Part shown: piece by piece, positions 48,483 through 59,400 of the stretch
How positions within the stretch are numbered: the stretch's first letter is position 1
Layout of the letters: each line of letters begins with the position of its first letter
From: Streptomyces sp. SAI-135
Lineage (GTDB): Bacteria; Actinomycetota; Actinomycetes; Streptomycetales; Streptomycetaceae
Direction: 5' to 3'
Assembly: GCF_029893805.1 (NCBI RefSeq)
Contig: NZ_JARXYP010000002.1
Span: 2,852,001 to 2,916,000, forward strand
DNA length: 64,000 nt
Position numbers and translations under genes: made by a program
Notes under the pieces: model-generated
Seen by the model: only the letters and a program-made list of their open reading frames with translations
Told to the model about the DNA's origin: nothing
Database searches by the model: none

Positions 48483-48956
48483 CTTGACGATCTCAACATT
48501 GGTACGCCTCTCGGTCTCCGGCTCGCACTACCTGGTCCCGGCCGCGCTCGCACTCTAGGACACGACGGACCGGCCCCGCTGACGATTCGGCCAGTTCCGC
48601 TCCATCGTGTGCAGACGAGTTGGCTGCCCTCTTCGTCGGCGAGCATGAGCCTGATAGCGAGCCTCGTTGGGCTGTGACGGTGGACAGCCCGATCGCTGCA
48701 TGTTCGTCGACCCCACAGTCCCGGCCGCATTCAGCTCGTCCTCGGCATCACACCAAGCCAAGCCCGATCCCTCGCGGACGCGCTTAGCCAACGTGATTGA
48801 CATCCCCGGATGACATTAACGACGCATGCATGTATCCCGGGACGGCCGCTCGCGGTCGTCCCCTACTAGGGGCCCATCGGCTTACTGGCCGCTGGTCGAA
48901 ATCCTTACAGCGGGTGTCAGGCCAGCCGTATCGAGACAGTAGCGGAGGTCGGTTGG
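48483..48956. other. decayed intergenic region
   Basis: 474 bases with only short, family-less frames (for example 48555-48803 minus). It contains a hairpin at 48839-48862. Confidence 0.5.
48839..48862 (-). terminator. possible terminator of the HEPN gene
   Basis: GGGACGGCCGC (48839-48849) pairs with GCGGTCGTCCC (48852-48862) with one G-T pair, about 95 bases past the stop of the HEPN gene. Confidence 0.45.
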
Positions 48957-50333
48957 CTACGCTGTCCGGCCACCGTCGCCGCCGGCGATTTGGATAAGGA
49001 CAAGGTGAGCAGCACGGCGTAGAAGACGCTCGAAATCACCGACCAGGGCCTGAAGATCACTGGTCATGGCGCCATTGAGGAGGCGAGAGGGCCCGGCCTG
49101 CGCTACGTCGCCGTGCATCTCGGTGTTGCGGCGTCTATAGATGTCTTCGATCAGCTGCTCAACGTGCTGATCTTCTGCGCCCAGATAAGGGTCACCACTC
49201 AGGAGAGCCCTCGCACCGGCCACGAGATGTTCGCGTTTCTCCCGCCTCCGCGAAAGGCCACGGTGTTGGATAAACAGAGACTCGGCAGTGATGCACAAGT
49301 CGATGAGCCTGTCCTCAGGCAAGGCACGGCTACCCGCCATGATCAAGCGGCGCAGGGCATTGAGCAGAAACCTCTCGTTCTGGACACCCGGCTTACCCAG
49401 CAGGTCATACACCTCACGCAAACTCCCCAAGGTGACCGCGTCGACAAGGAGAGTCGGTCGGTCCTCAACCGGATGGTGGACCTCGGTGAGGCTGGATGAA
49501 GCATGCGGCTGAGCGTCAAAATCATCCCGACTCTGCATACGCATCGGGCGACCGTAGGTGACTGAGCCGCCACACACGATGCGCAGGGCTATGAGCATGC
49601 GGTCGACCGCGGCATCGAATGGCGAAGGAGTCCCTGCCTCCGGGTGCTGGCTGTAACCACTGTGCACCGATAGATCGCGTTCAAGTACGAGGGCATTCTG
49701 ATGGAAGCGGGAAAGGTTCAGTGAGTTAGTACTGCTGAGCTGGGCGATGGGGATTCCCATCACCCGCAGCGCTTCGGACACTTCCCCGTCAGTCATCGGC
49801 CGTATCGTAAGACCATCAGGCAATGGAGTGCCGGACACAGCCTGCGACATGTCGAACCCGAGCAGGGGAACGTACTCGACCAGGCACACAGTCTTAGCGA
49901 ATAGCCCGGCTTCCACAGTTGCATAAGCAGCTTCGAAGGCAGCACCGTCGAAGCGATAGGCACGGGCCGCCTCCACCACAGGAGTCAGCAGATACCGAAC
50001 AACGACGTCCTCTAGCCGACGGAGGAGGAGGCTGGACGGGTATCCGACCAAGGTGTCTATCCGGCTCCGAAGCACCTCGTGATCCCGGATGACTTCACGT
50101 AGGGCCTTGTGGGCCGGGAAGCGATACCACCATTCCCGTGAGGAGAACTCGTTCGGCCACCGCCACTGTTCGCGTTCTTCCACCAAGAAGATCTCCTGTT
50201 GGCAGCGTCGCCAGCTGCGGTGGTCACGTTGCAGGCCGAACTGCGGCGCGGATGCCGTCTCGGCCAGCTCGGCAAGCACCGCCATGACCAAGTCTTCGGC
50301 AGCACGGTGCAGCGGCTCGTGGGTAATGGGCAT
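48957..50333 (-). CDS. HEPN-motif protein (ApeA-like C-terminus), possible defence effector
   Basis: A 458-residue protein. The N-terminal two thirds (from MPITHEPLHRAAEDLV) have no recognised domain. The C-terminal 120 residues (LIDLCITAESLFIQHRG, then a helix ending EQLIEDIYRRRNTEMHGD) carry the HEPN ribonuclease motif R-x4-H as RNTEMH near residue 404, the arrangement of ApeA/Apea-like HEPN domains. Such proteins cut RNA upon phage sensing. The ATG at 50333 follows GAGAGG. It sits in a decayed, defence-rich region and may be an autonomous system. Confidence 0.6.
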   Translation of the reverse strand: MPITHEPLHRAAEDLVMAVLAELAETASAPQFGLQRDHRSWRRCQQEIFLVEEREQWRWPNEFSSREWWYRFPAHKALREVIRDHEVLRSRIDTLVGYPSSLLLRRLEDVVVRYLLTPVVEAARAYRFDGAAFEAAYATVEAGLFAKTVCLVEYVPLLGFDMSQAVSGTPLPDGLTIRPMTDGEVSEALRVMGIPIAQLSSTNSLNLSRFHQNALVLERDLSVHSGYSQHPEAGTPSPFDAAVDRMLIALRIVCGGSVTYGRPMRMQSRDDFDAQPHASSSLTEVHHPVEDRPTLLVDAVTLGSLREVYDLLGKPGVQNERFLLNALRRLIMAGSRALPEDRLIDLCITAESLFIQHRGLSRRREKREHLVAGARALLSGDPYLGAEDQHVEQLIEDIYRRRNTEMHGDVAQAGPSRLLNGAMTSDLQALVGDFERLLRRAAHLVLIQIAGGDGGRTA

Positions 50334-50427
50334 CAGTGGCCTCTCAAGGCAAGGACCGGCCTGGTCCAGCAGGGTCGGCCAGCAGGCGAACGGATGAGTA
50401 TGCCCGAACTCTCTGGCCTGAGGCTGG

Positions 50428-50658
50428 TCATTTTCGCAACGTGAGCTCACGCTTGCGGCAACCACCGGCAGTCCCTGACGATTGTCCTCCAGCGGCGAAG
50501 TACCAGTCCGCACGCAGGTAGGGGAAGTCCTTCTCCAGGCCGGCGCGCACGAGGACGTCCCGCAATGCGGTGGTGGCGTTTCGAGCCGCGTACCAGCCGT
50601 TGCTGTCGAGAGGTGACCACACGGCACCGCCGCGCCCGACGGTCGGCTCATCCGGCAT
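50428..50658 (-). CDS. small conserved protein with disrupted C-terminus
   Basis: A 76-residue frame. The core WSPLDSNGWYAARNATTALRD, continuing to AGLEKDFPYLRAD, matches a small Streptomyces protein family usually paired with PrimPol-like genes. After LRAD the sequence changes to a family-less tail (WYFAAGGQSSG), suggesting that a deletion or junction near 50,515 removed the native end. The function is unknown. Confidence 0.5.
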   Translation of the reverse strand: MPDEPTVGRGGAVWSPLDSNGWYAARNATTALRDVLVRAGLEKDFPYLRADWYFAAGGQSSGTAGGCRKRELTLRK

Positions 50659-50743
50659 CGGTGGTCGTCTGCTCGGGGAGCGCAGGAACCGCCGCGTAGG
50701 GAGTCGGGTACTGCTCGTCGAAGGGGTCGATCCTCGCCAAGAG

Positions 50744-51202
50744 CTACGCGGAGGCGACCAGCGCAGTAGCGAGAGCCACCGGCCGCAGCGGATTGGTCTC
50801 CGGCCGGCGCGTCGGTGCCCGGAGCCACTGGTAGCGGTCTTCGGACAAAGCGGAATGCGGGCCGGGCACGACGACGGCTGAACCATCGCTGAGGTAGCGG
50901 TAAGAAGGCGGAGCGGAGGTTTCACGGTCGAGGTAGTACGTGAAGGTCTCCCGGCTCTGCGAGCCCAGGAAAAATCCGACTCGCTGCGCCTTGCGGTCGA
51001 TGACCGAAGGTCCCATCGGCATCCCGCTGCGCTGGACGCGGTCGAACATCTCCATTCCGAGGCGCTGTTCCATGCTCGCCACATCGAAGAAGCGGCCGGT
51101 CGGCAGGAGGCAGGGCATCCGCGGGTCATCCGCCCAAACCTGTCGGCACTCAGTCGGGTTATCCGCTGCCGCCGACAGCCACTCCATGCCCCGCCTGGTC
51201 AT
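50744..51202 (-). CDS. PrimPol-like domain protein
   Basis: A 152-residue protein of the Streptomyces group with the pattern PCLLPTGRFFDVAS...MGPSVIDRKAQRVGFFLG...AVVVPGPH...YQWLRAP, annotated in other genomes as bifunctional DNA primase/polymerase-like. Catalytic acids are not evident. It lies 85 bases upstream of its usual small partner, the damaged 76-residue gene. It is distantly like the protein encoded at 8834-9571. Confidence 0.6.
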   Translation of the reverse strand: MTRRGMEWLSAAADNPTECRQVWADDPRMPCLLPTGRFFDVASMEQRLGMEMFDRVQRSGMPMGPSVIDRKAQRVGFFLGSQSRETFTYYLDRETSAPPSYRYLSDGSAVVVPGPHSALSEDRYQWLRAPTRRPETNPLRPVALATALVASA

Positions 51203-51226
51203 CCTGTGATGAGGGGCTACTTCTCC

Positions 51227-53494
51227 TCACCCGATCGGAAGCAACGGCGCCAGGAAGCGGCTCGGTTCACCGTGCCAGGTGATGGCGAGTGCGTCACGGG
51301 GACGGGTCGCCGCGACGAAGAGCAGCGAGCGCGCGCGGTGCAGCTCTCGCTGATGACGGCTCGGATCCGTGTGTTCCCACGCGTCCACGGAAGCGCGGGG
51401 AACGAGCCCCTCGGCCACCCCGGCGATGATCAAGCAGCGGTACTCCAGTCCCTTGAAGCGGTACATAGTGCCGATGTGGACGCCCTGGTCGCCGCGCGGC
51501 CCGTCCGGTGTGATTTCCGTCGGCGTGATGCCGCGGTGGGCGAGGCGGCCGGCGAGTTGGGTGACCATGTCGTTGGTCGGGACGCAGATGGCCGTGGACT
51601 CGCGGGGGACGTCGTGCCAGGCCCGCAGTTGCTCCACGACGAGGTCCATCTCCTCGTCCCAGCTCCGGGCGCCGCGCAGTGACGGGGGCCGGCCGTGGAG
51701 GACCGAGCGGTATCCGGCGAGTGTGTCGACGTCGCCGTCAAGGTCGTCGTAGTCGGCGTCGTCCAGGACCCGGACGGCGGCCCGGAGGATCTCCCGGGTC
51801 GTGCGGTAGCTGAGGGTCAGTCGGGAGGAGCGGCCGCGGATGTGGACACCCAGGCTGCCGAGGGTGACCTGGTTGTCGTAGATCCGCTGGTGAGTGTCGC
51901 CGACCAGGAAGATGTCGTCGGGTGCGGCGGGCGCCATGGCGCGCAGCATCTTCCAGTGGGCGGGGCTGAGGTCCTGGGCCTCGTCGACCACGATGTGCCG
52001 GTAGCGGTGGTTCAGCCGGGCACCGGAGCCGGCCTCGACGTGGCGGTTCTCAAGACCGCTGCGTTCCTCGCGTTCCTCCGACAGCCGGTCGACCCTGGCC
52101 CGGCGGGCGGCCTCCAGCCGTGCGGCGCGCTCCGCGACCTGGCGGTGTGTCTCCAGTCCGCTGGTCTCCAGACGTTGGGTGAAGCGTTCGGCGAGCTGCC
52201 AGATGCCGGCGCGTTCGCCGCGGGTGACGCTGCGGCCCCGCCCGGCCCGCCGGACGGTGAAGTACTCGCTCCTGGACGTCACCGCCTGGCCGAGGATCAC
52301 CTGGTTCCACTCGTCGCTGAGGAACTCGGCGCTCCAGCGGGTCTCCCCGGCCTCCACCAGCAGCGCCCGCCACTCGCGCAGCGCGGCCGTGTCGTCGATC
52401 CGCCGCTTCGCGTTGCCCGGGTCGGCCTCGCTGACGATGCGGGTGGCGAGCTGGTCGACATGGGTGATGTCGACGCGGGCCAGCACCTCGGGGCCACCGA
52501 GGGAGAGCAGCCGGGACCGCAGGTCCGCGGCGAGGTTCCGGTTGAACGTGGTGAGCAGGACGGGCCTGGTGCGGCCGGGCGGGAGCTGTCGCACCAGATG
52601 GCACACGCGGTGGAGGGCGACGATCGTCTTGCCCGTCCCCGGGCCGCCGCCGACCCTCGCGGGGCCGTTGTAGTGCCGGTGGACCAGCTTCTCCTGGGTG
52701 GGGTGCAGGAAGACCTTCCAGCGTCCGAAGTCGCCCTCCTCCAGGATGCTCTGCAGTGACTCGTCGTCGGTGATCACCACGGTCTGGGAGCGGTCGAGCG
52801 CCGCCTGCCAGTCGTCGGTGTCGAGGTTCTTCTCCGGCTCGGTCACGGCGACGGGCGCGGTGACCTGTTCCATTACCTCCTGGTACGGGACGCCGTCGCG
52901 CAGCCGGAGGAGGACTTCCCCGGTGTGGCGGGGGGCGTACTCGGCGAGACCGAGAAGTTCGTCGTCCGTGGTGAGCTTCCGGACGAGCGGGATGAGCGGC
53001 CCGGCGACGCCGAGGTCCGCGAGCTGCTCGTCGGTGTACGCGGCGAAGAGGGGTTCATCCGCTGGCTCCGGTACGCCCGAGAGCCCCGGCATGTCCACCC
53101 GCTCCGGCGGGATTTCACGGCGGAGCGCGCCCTCCTCGACGACCTGGAGGTCGACGTACTCGATGGCGCCGGTGATGTGGTTGATGCCGTAGTTGAACCG
53201 GTCCAGGTTCTGGTGGACGTGGCTGCGGTGCTTGACCGAGACGAGCAGCCAGTCGTCGCCGCCGAGGCGGATCATCAGGGCCCGCCACTCCCGGTTGACG
53301 CGCGCCGACCAGAGCCGGTCGTGGCCTTCCAACTGCTTGAGCTGGAACCCGGGAGCATCGGGGTTGCGGCGGAAGTCGTGCTGGAACTTGTAGAACGCCC
53401 CGAGGACCGCGCGGTCCAGTTTGACGATTTCCTTATCGGCCTTGTCGAGCAGGCGCAGGGTCACGCCCGTCCTCGGCGTGCCGGTGACCGTCAT
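51227..53494 (-). CDS. RelE-like domain fused to UvrD/PcrA-type SF1 helicase
   Basis: A 755-residue protein. Residues 1-100 resemble a RelE/ParE toxin fold (AVLGAFYKFQHDFRRNP, LWSARVNREWRALMIRLG, LLVSVKHRSHVHQNLDRF). The rest is an SF1A helicase with Walker A GGGPGTGKT near residue 285, DEAQD near 500, and later motifs TMYRFKGLEY and LLFVAATRPRDAL. The start overlaps the stop of the giant helicase gene by 4 bases (ATGA), so the two are made together. The toxin-like part may be a nuclease or recruitment module. A defence or DNA-repair role is inferred from the architecture and neighbours. Confidence 0.85.
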   Translation of the reverse strand: MTVTGTPRTGVTLRLLDKADKEIVKLDRAVLGAFYKFQHDFRRNPDAPGFQLKQLEGHDRLWSARVNREWRALMIRLGGDDWLLVSVKHRSHVHQNLDRFNYGINHITGAIEYVDLQVVEEGALRREIPPERVDMPGLSGVPEPADEPLFAAYTDEQLADLGVAGPLIPLVRKLTTDDELLGLAEYAPRHTGEVLLRLRDGVPYQEVMEQVTAPVAVTEPEKNLDTDDWQAALDRSQTVVITDDESLQSILEEGDFGRWKVFLHPTQEKLVHRHYNGPARVGGGPGTGKTIVALHRVCHLVRQLPPGRTRPVLLTTFNRNLAADLRSRLLSLGGPEVLARVDITHVDQLATRIVSEADPGNAKRRIDDTAALREWRALLVEAGETRWSAEFLSDEWNQVILGQAVTSRSEYFTVRRAGRGRSVTRGERAGIWQLAERFTQRLETSGLETHRQVAERAARLEAARRARVDRLSEEREERSGLENRHVEAGSGARLNHRYRHIVVDEAQDLSPAHWKMLRAMAPAAPDDIFLVGDTHQRIYDNQVTLGSLGVHIRGRSSRLTLSYRTTREILRAAVRVLDDADYDDLDGDVDTLAGYRSVLHGRPPSLRGARSWDEEMDLVVEQLRAWHDVPRESTAICVPTNDMVTQLAGRLAHRGITPTEITPDGPRGDQGVHIGTMYRFKGLEYRCLIIAGVAEGLVPRASVDAWEHTDPSRHQRELHRARSLLFVAATRPRDALAITWHGEPSRFLAPLLPIG

Positions 53495-56400
53495 CGCTCG
53501 TTCTCCTCGTGCTCGTTCGTCGCCCCCGGTGCGTCGCCGTTGACCAGCCGGGCGAGTTCGTCGGCGTCCCATTCCGTCGCGGTACGGACCTGCCAACCCG
53601 CCTCCCGGTAGGCCCGGTCTCGTTGTTCGGCGTCGATGTCCCGTCCGGTCTCCGGGTCCGGACGATGAGCGAGGACGACACCGACGCGCGAAGCGGGCCA
53701 GGCGAGTTCGGCGGGCCAGGCAGCTGCTCCCAGCTCGTAGCCGGCCTCCGGCGCAGGCAGGCCCCGGTCGGCGAGCGACCGGGCGAGTGCAGACAGCCCG
53801 GGATCGTCGACGAGGAACTCGATGACCTCGTCCCAGGCCGGATCGCGTACAGCCGCGCGGGCCTGCTCGGCGGCGCACGCTCGGCCCGTTTCCGGCACTG
53901 GTCCGTCCGCCGCCGCTTCGTGCGCCCAGCGCTGCGAGGTGAGCCATCCGGCTCCCCCGGTGACCGCCAGCTCGACCGGGTCGAATCCGGGCAGCATGCC
54001 CGTCGTGAGCTGAACTCCGTCCCCGTCGCCCGCGTCGAGGAACTGGAGCAGGTTGCTCCAGTACAGCCACGCCTGCCAGCGCCTGCGATGGGCGGCCTCG
54101 TCCGCCGCGGCCGTGTCCGTGTCGTCCTCGAGTACGGTCAGCGCCGTCCAGACCGCCCCGGTCTGTCCCCGGCGCAGGTCGAGCACGATGGTGAGCGGGC
54201 ATCCCGACGTGTCCCGGGTCGCCATGACCTGGACGGCGCCGTGTCCCCCGGCGAGCCGCCGCCCGTGCAGGGCCTCGCCGATCCTGCGTGCGATGTCCTC
54301 GCCGTCGGCCAGAGCCCTGCTGGTCGCCGACACGGCGGCGAAGCCGGCGAGCGTGCTCTGGGTGCGCCGCCGCCACAGGCCGGGGTCGGGGTCGGTGAGG
54401 TAGCCGATCAGTGTGTCCACCGGGTTGGCCCACATCAGGCGTGGCAGGTCGCGGGTGTCTCCGGCGTGCATGCGTCGGTGGACGTCCATGGCCGCCTTCT
54501 GCGCCGTGTTCGGGTACGGCTTCCACGCGGGGTCGGCGGGCGGTCTGGCCTGCCCGGTCCAGGCCCGCACGTCGTCCCAGGTGAGCTGGAAGACCTGCCA
54601 GCCCTCCGTGCGCAGCCGGGTTCGCTTGGCCGTGTCCTCCTCGGCGGTGAGGTGCCCGGGACTCGCGTGGTAGCGGTACCCGTCGAGGTAGACGGCGACG
54701 CGGCGGTCATTCTCGGTGCTGCGGAAGACCACGTCCGGCCGGGTGAAGCCGAGCGGGATCTGGGTCTCCATCCGCCAGCCGCGGACGGTTCCGTCGGGTG
54801 CGGTGAAACGCAGGGTGATGTCCCTGGTGCCGTCGGCGGTGAGCGCGGTGCGGACGCTGACGTCGTCCACCTGCTCGGCCCACTCCAGCAGCCCGCGCCG
54901 GAAGAGGGCCTCCAGTTCGCTCTCCACCTGGTGGACCAGGGTGATGTCCCGCGTGGTGGCGACCGGTTCGACGCTCCACCCGTCGGCGGTCCGGCCGAAC
55001 AGGTCTCCCAGCATGTTCAGGGCGTGCTCGCGGGAGACGAGTTCGTACTCGCTGTTGGTGACGTGCCGCAGCAGGCAGCGGTGGCAGGCAGTCCGGCCCT
55101 GCGTCACGCACACGCAGGTCTCGACGACCTCGCGCGCGGCCTCCAGGACGCCCTTGAGTCCGTCCCGGCCAGCGAGGCGGTGCAGATACCCGGTGCCGCC
55201 GGGGAGGGTGTCGTACAGCACGAGGAAATGGCGGCGGTGCGCGGCCTCGCCGCCCTCGTCGGGCATGGAGTCGGTGACGACGGCGAGGTGGTCGGGGTCG
55301 CCGCCGTAGCTGCGGGCGATACCGGCCAGCAGCAGCGCCCTGAAGGACGCGAGGCGTTCCTGGGTGTACGCGGTGACGGCGGGGATGAGGATGCGCAGGG
55401 CGTCGGTGCGTAGTTCGTGGGCGAGCAGGATCCGTTCGCCCCGTCGGGCCATGGCGGCATCGGCGCGCCGCCTGGGGCACCAGGGCCGGTGGTATTTGGC
55501 GGTCGCGGACGTGTCGCCCGCGTCGTGCGCGGCGGGTCCGCCGTCCGGGTCGGCGAAGCCGCACGCGTCACACACCCAGAAGGGGTTGAGGCGGATCTCC
55601 CGTCCAGCGAAGGCCGTGTCGGTGCCGCCGTCCACCCGGGTGGCACCGACGTTGATGTGGCGGATGTGCGCCTGGCGCGTGAACTCCCAGCCGAAGGTGA
55701 CGTGTTTGTGTTTCCAGGCCTGTTCGACATCGCGGGCGTCGATGTCGACGGCGGGGACGACGGTGTAGTGCCGTCGCTCTCGTTCATCGCTGTCGTCGCG
55801 TACGCGGACATCATCGCGTTCGTCGCGGGAGGTGACGCGGCGCGGTACGAGCACCTTGTGCAGGCAGCCGACGTCTCCGATGGCCGCGGAGCGGCAGCGG
55901 GGGCAGAGTGAGGTGTCCTGTTCGGCCCGGTGGGTGCGGACGTGGCCGCAGTCGGGGCAGATCCGCCACCAGAGCCAGGCCGGGCGGCCGGGGCTGCCGA
56001 TGTCCAGTCCGGTGACGCGGTGCTTGTAGCCCTGCGCGTAGTAGTGGTTGCCGGGCGCGAACTCGGTGAGGGCGAGACGGGCGGGACGACGGTGGGGGAT
56101 GGTCTTGTTGTGGTTCTCGCGCCGGCCGTCGGCGGTCTTCTCGGTCCAGGTGAGAGTGGCTTCGAGTTCGGTGGCGGAGTCGATCAGGCTGTAGTTGGGC
56201 AGCAGACCGAGATCGACGAGCGCGCCGTGCGCGGTGGTACGGGCGATGTCGCGGGCGACGCGTGCCACGTCCCGGCGTTCGGCACGAAGTTCACGGCCCT
56301 GCCGTTCGTGGTTGGGGTCGCCGGCGACGAGCAGTCCGTGCGCCCGGTCGATGGCCTCGGTCCGGCGCTGGAGTTCGGCGCGGCGGTCCTCCCAGCGTCG

Positions 56401-59400
56401 GCGCGCCGAGTCCAGGGCACCGCCGAGTCCGTCCTCGCCCGGGTCGGTGGCGTAGGTGACGAGGGCCGCGCGGGCCTGTGGGTCGACGCCGGTGCCGCGG
56501 GTCTCGTCATACGCCGGGAAAAGGTCCAGGAAGTCGTGTACGAGCCGGGGGCCGTCGGCGAGGGCGGCTTCGGTGAACTCGGCCTGCCAGGCCGAGGTTC
56601 CGAACAGTTCGGTAGCGCGTGCCGGCAGTGGCCGCAGGGGCGTCCCGTCGGGAGCGGTGAGCCGTCCGGCGCCCGCGAGGTCGAGGAGGTGGGCCAGATA
56701 CTGGCGGCGCAGGATCTCGGCGGCGGACAGGTAGCAGCCGGGTGGCAGGACGTCCCCGGCGATCATGAGCCGGGGTTCTTCCAGGTAGTAGCGGTCCCGC
56801 GGGCCCCGGTCGACCATGGTCAGCAGGTACGCGTTGCCGGTGGCGCGGCCCGCCCGTCCGACGCGCTGGATGTAGTTGGCGGGGCCCTTGGGCAGGGAGG
56901 CGAGAACGACGACCGAGAGGTCGCCGATGTCGATGCCGAGTTCGAGGGTGGGGGTGCAGGACAGCACCTGCGGGTTAGCGTAGTGGACATCGACGCCGTC
57001 ACGGAAGGCCTTCTCCACCGCTTCGCGCCGGGCGCGGCTGAGGGCGCCCGTGTGCTCGGCGGTGTTGATGGTGAAGACGCCGGCCTCACGGTACATGCGC
57101 CGGTAGAAGTCGTCGGTGAAGTCCCGCTGGCGCAGTCCGCTGTCCAGGTCACGGCCGGTCCTCAGGATGCCGTCGCAGCGGTAGCGGGGGCAGGGCAGGC
57201 CGTGCCACTGGTCGGCGAGCTCGGGGTGGACGGTCTGTTCCCAGAAGCACTGCGGACAGTGCGCGGTGGCGTCGGGAAGGGTGTCGTCGGCGAGTTTGCG
57301 GACCTGGATGTGGCCGGGCTGGAGTCCGTAGACGCGGGTGGCGCCGTCGAGCGCGGTGCGTACGGAGACGACGCCCAGGTCGGCGAGCGCGGGCAGCAGC
57401 CGGGGCAGGAAGGCGCCGGCCGTGTCCGGTCGCAGGCCGAGGGAGCGTACAGCCCAGTCCTGGTACCAGCCGAGGCGGCCGGTGAGTACGTCGAAGTCTT
57501 CGCTGCCCTGTTTGGGGGTGCCGAGCAGGAAGGCGGGCGCAGACACGCCCCGGGGGAAGGCGGGCATCCCGGTTTCGCGCCCGCCCCAGATCGCCCATCG
57601 GCGCACACCGGCCTGGTCCAGCCAGGGGTCCAGCCAGGCGTGCCGGACGGCACCCCGGATGCGCATGCGTTCCAGCAGACCGCGCACGAATCCGATGTAC
57701 TGGTCGGGCCCGGGGACCGATCCGTCCGCGAACGCGATCTCTCCGGGTGTGGTGAGCAGGAGCTCCCGTACGAGGTCCGCCACGGCATCGGGGTCCGTTA
57801 GGGGCACGTCGGCGGCGACGGTGCGGGTGATTTCCAGGGTGCGGCCCTGCCGGGATCGCAGGCCGAACTCCATGACGGTGGCGAACGCCAGGCGCTGCGC
57901 GATCAGTTCCCACGTGGGCCTGGAGCCACGGCTGCGCCCGGACAGCAGCGTGTCCACGCCGCGCACCGGGTGCAGGTCCGGCGGGATGACGGCGGCCTGC
58001 ACGGCCTTGCTGTCGACGACGTCCTCTATCAGGTCGGCGGCCAGGTCGTTCAGGGTAATCGGTTCGTTCTCGTCGATGCGGCTGGCGAGGAGCGCGCGCA
58101 GCGAGAACGTATAGGAGCGGCTGGCGACGTATCCGGCGCGGTGGGCGGCATCCTGGACGGAGTCGTTGAAGAGGAGGGTCTTGTTCTCCTTGAGGTTCCT
58201 GTCGAGTTCGCCACCGGTGAAGAGCTGGGTGATGGCGGCGGCGGCGAGCGCGGCGAGGCCGGTGCCGAGGTAGCGGATGGAGTTGGCGGTGTGGCAGGCG
58301 GGACACTGGTCGCGTTCGGCGGCCCCGTCGCCCGCGAGGTCGGCGTGGACAAACGCGGCGTTATGCAGGGCCCGTGGTCGCCGCGGCCCGTCCGCGCCAC
58401 CCGGACCCTCCGCATCGGTGAAGTCAGTCTCGGGCGACAGGGGCCGCAGCCGTCCACCGCTGCCTTCCAGGACCATAACGGTGGATCCGCCGCGTCGGCG
58501 TTCGGGTCCGGCCCCGTAGGCCGCCTGGTGCACCTCCCGCGGGGTCGCGGCGATCATGTTGCGCACCCGGCGTTTGTCACGCCCGACCGAGGCGCGGCGG
58601 ATCTTCGTGGCGTTCAGGTCGAGTTCGGCGGGGTCGACCTCCGGTGAGTATGCGGCCCAGCCGGAGCGTCCGCACTCGCGACAGAACACGGCCGGCAGGA
58701 AGACCTCGGCGGGCGGCGGTGCGCTGTCGTCGGCGGGTACGGCGGCCTGCTCGGCGGCGTCGAGCGGTACGGCGGGCTCCTCCCCGTCGTACGGGGAGCG
58801 CCGGGCGGCCGGACCCGGGTCCTTGTGGGTCAGGGCTCCGCGGGAGGTCACGCGTTCGTCGTCCCAGCGGAACTCGGCGCGCGCCACGCCGATGCCGCGC
58901 AGCACGCGGGAAACGGAGCGCACCCAGTGGTGGATCTCGATGGACAGCAATGGCCGTCCGGGGTGCTCCGGGTCGCGCGCGTACGACAGGAGGGCGAGGT
59001 AGCGGGCGAGGGCGCGGGCCGCGAGACGCGGGCGCTGCTGCACGGCCACGCCCCAGTGGTAGGCGTAGCGGGGCAGTACCTCGGTGATCTCGGCGAGGGT
59101 CTTCGGGGTGCCGTCGAGGATCTCCAGGACGGCCGCGGTCAGCCGGTGGCGGCGCAGCACGGCCCCGAGTTCCTCGGGAGTCGGTCCGCTCAGGCGGGTG
59201 AACCTGGCCACGAGGTCGTCCATGGCACCCGCGTCACGGGTGGGGTCGCCGAGAGCGTCGACCTCCTCGGGCGAGGGGAACGGCAGGCTGAAGTCGCTCT
59301 CGCCGGTGAAGTCCTTGGCGGAGCGCCGGTCCTCACCCACGACCGCGTCGGGCGGGAACGGTACGCCGAAGACCTGCTCGGCGACTTCCCTCATTCCCAC

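Noticed and set aside
48555..48803. 82-residue minus-strand gene
   Set aside because: Composition is mixed, with no recognised motif, and it lies in decayed DNA.
44453..51202. tRNA gene or att site bounding an integrative element
   Set aside because: I looked for a tRNA-like cloverleaf end and direct repeats near the remnant genes and could not identify any by eye.
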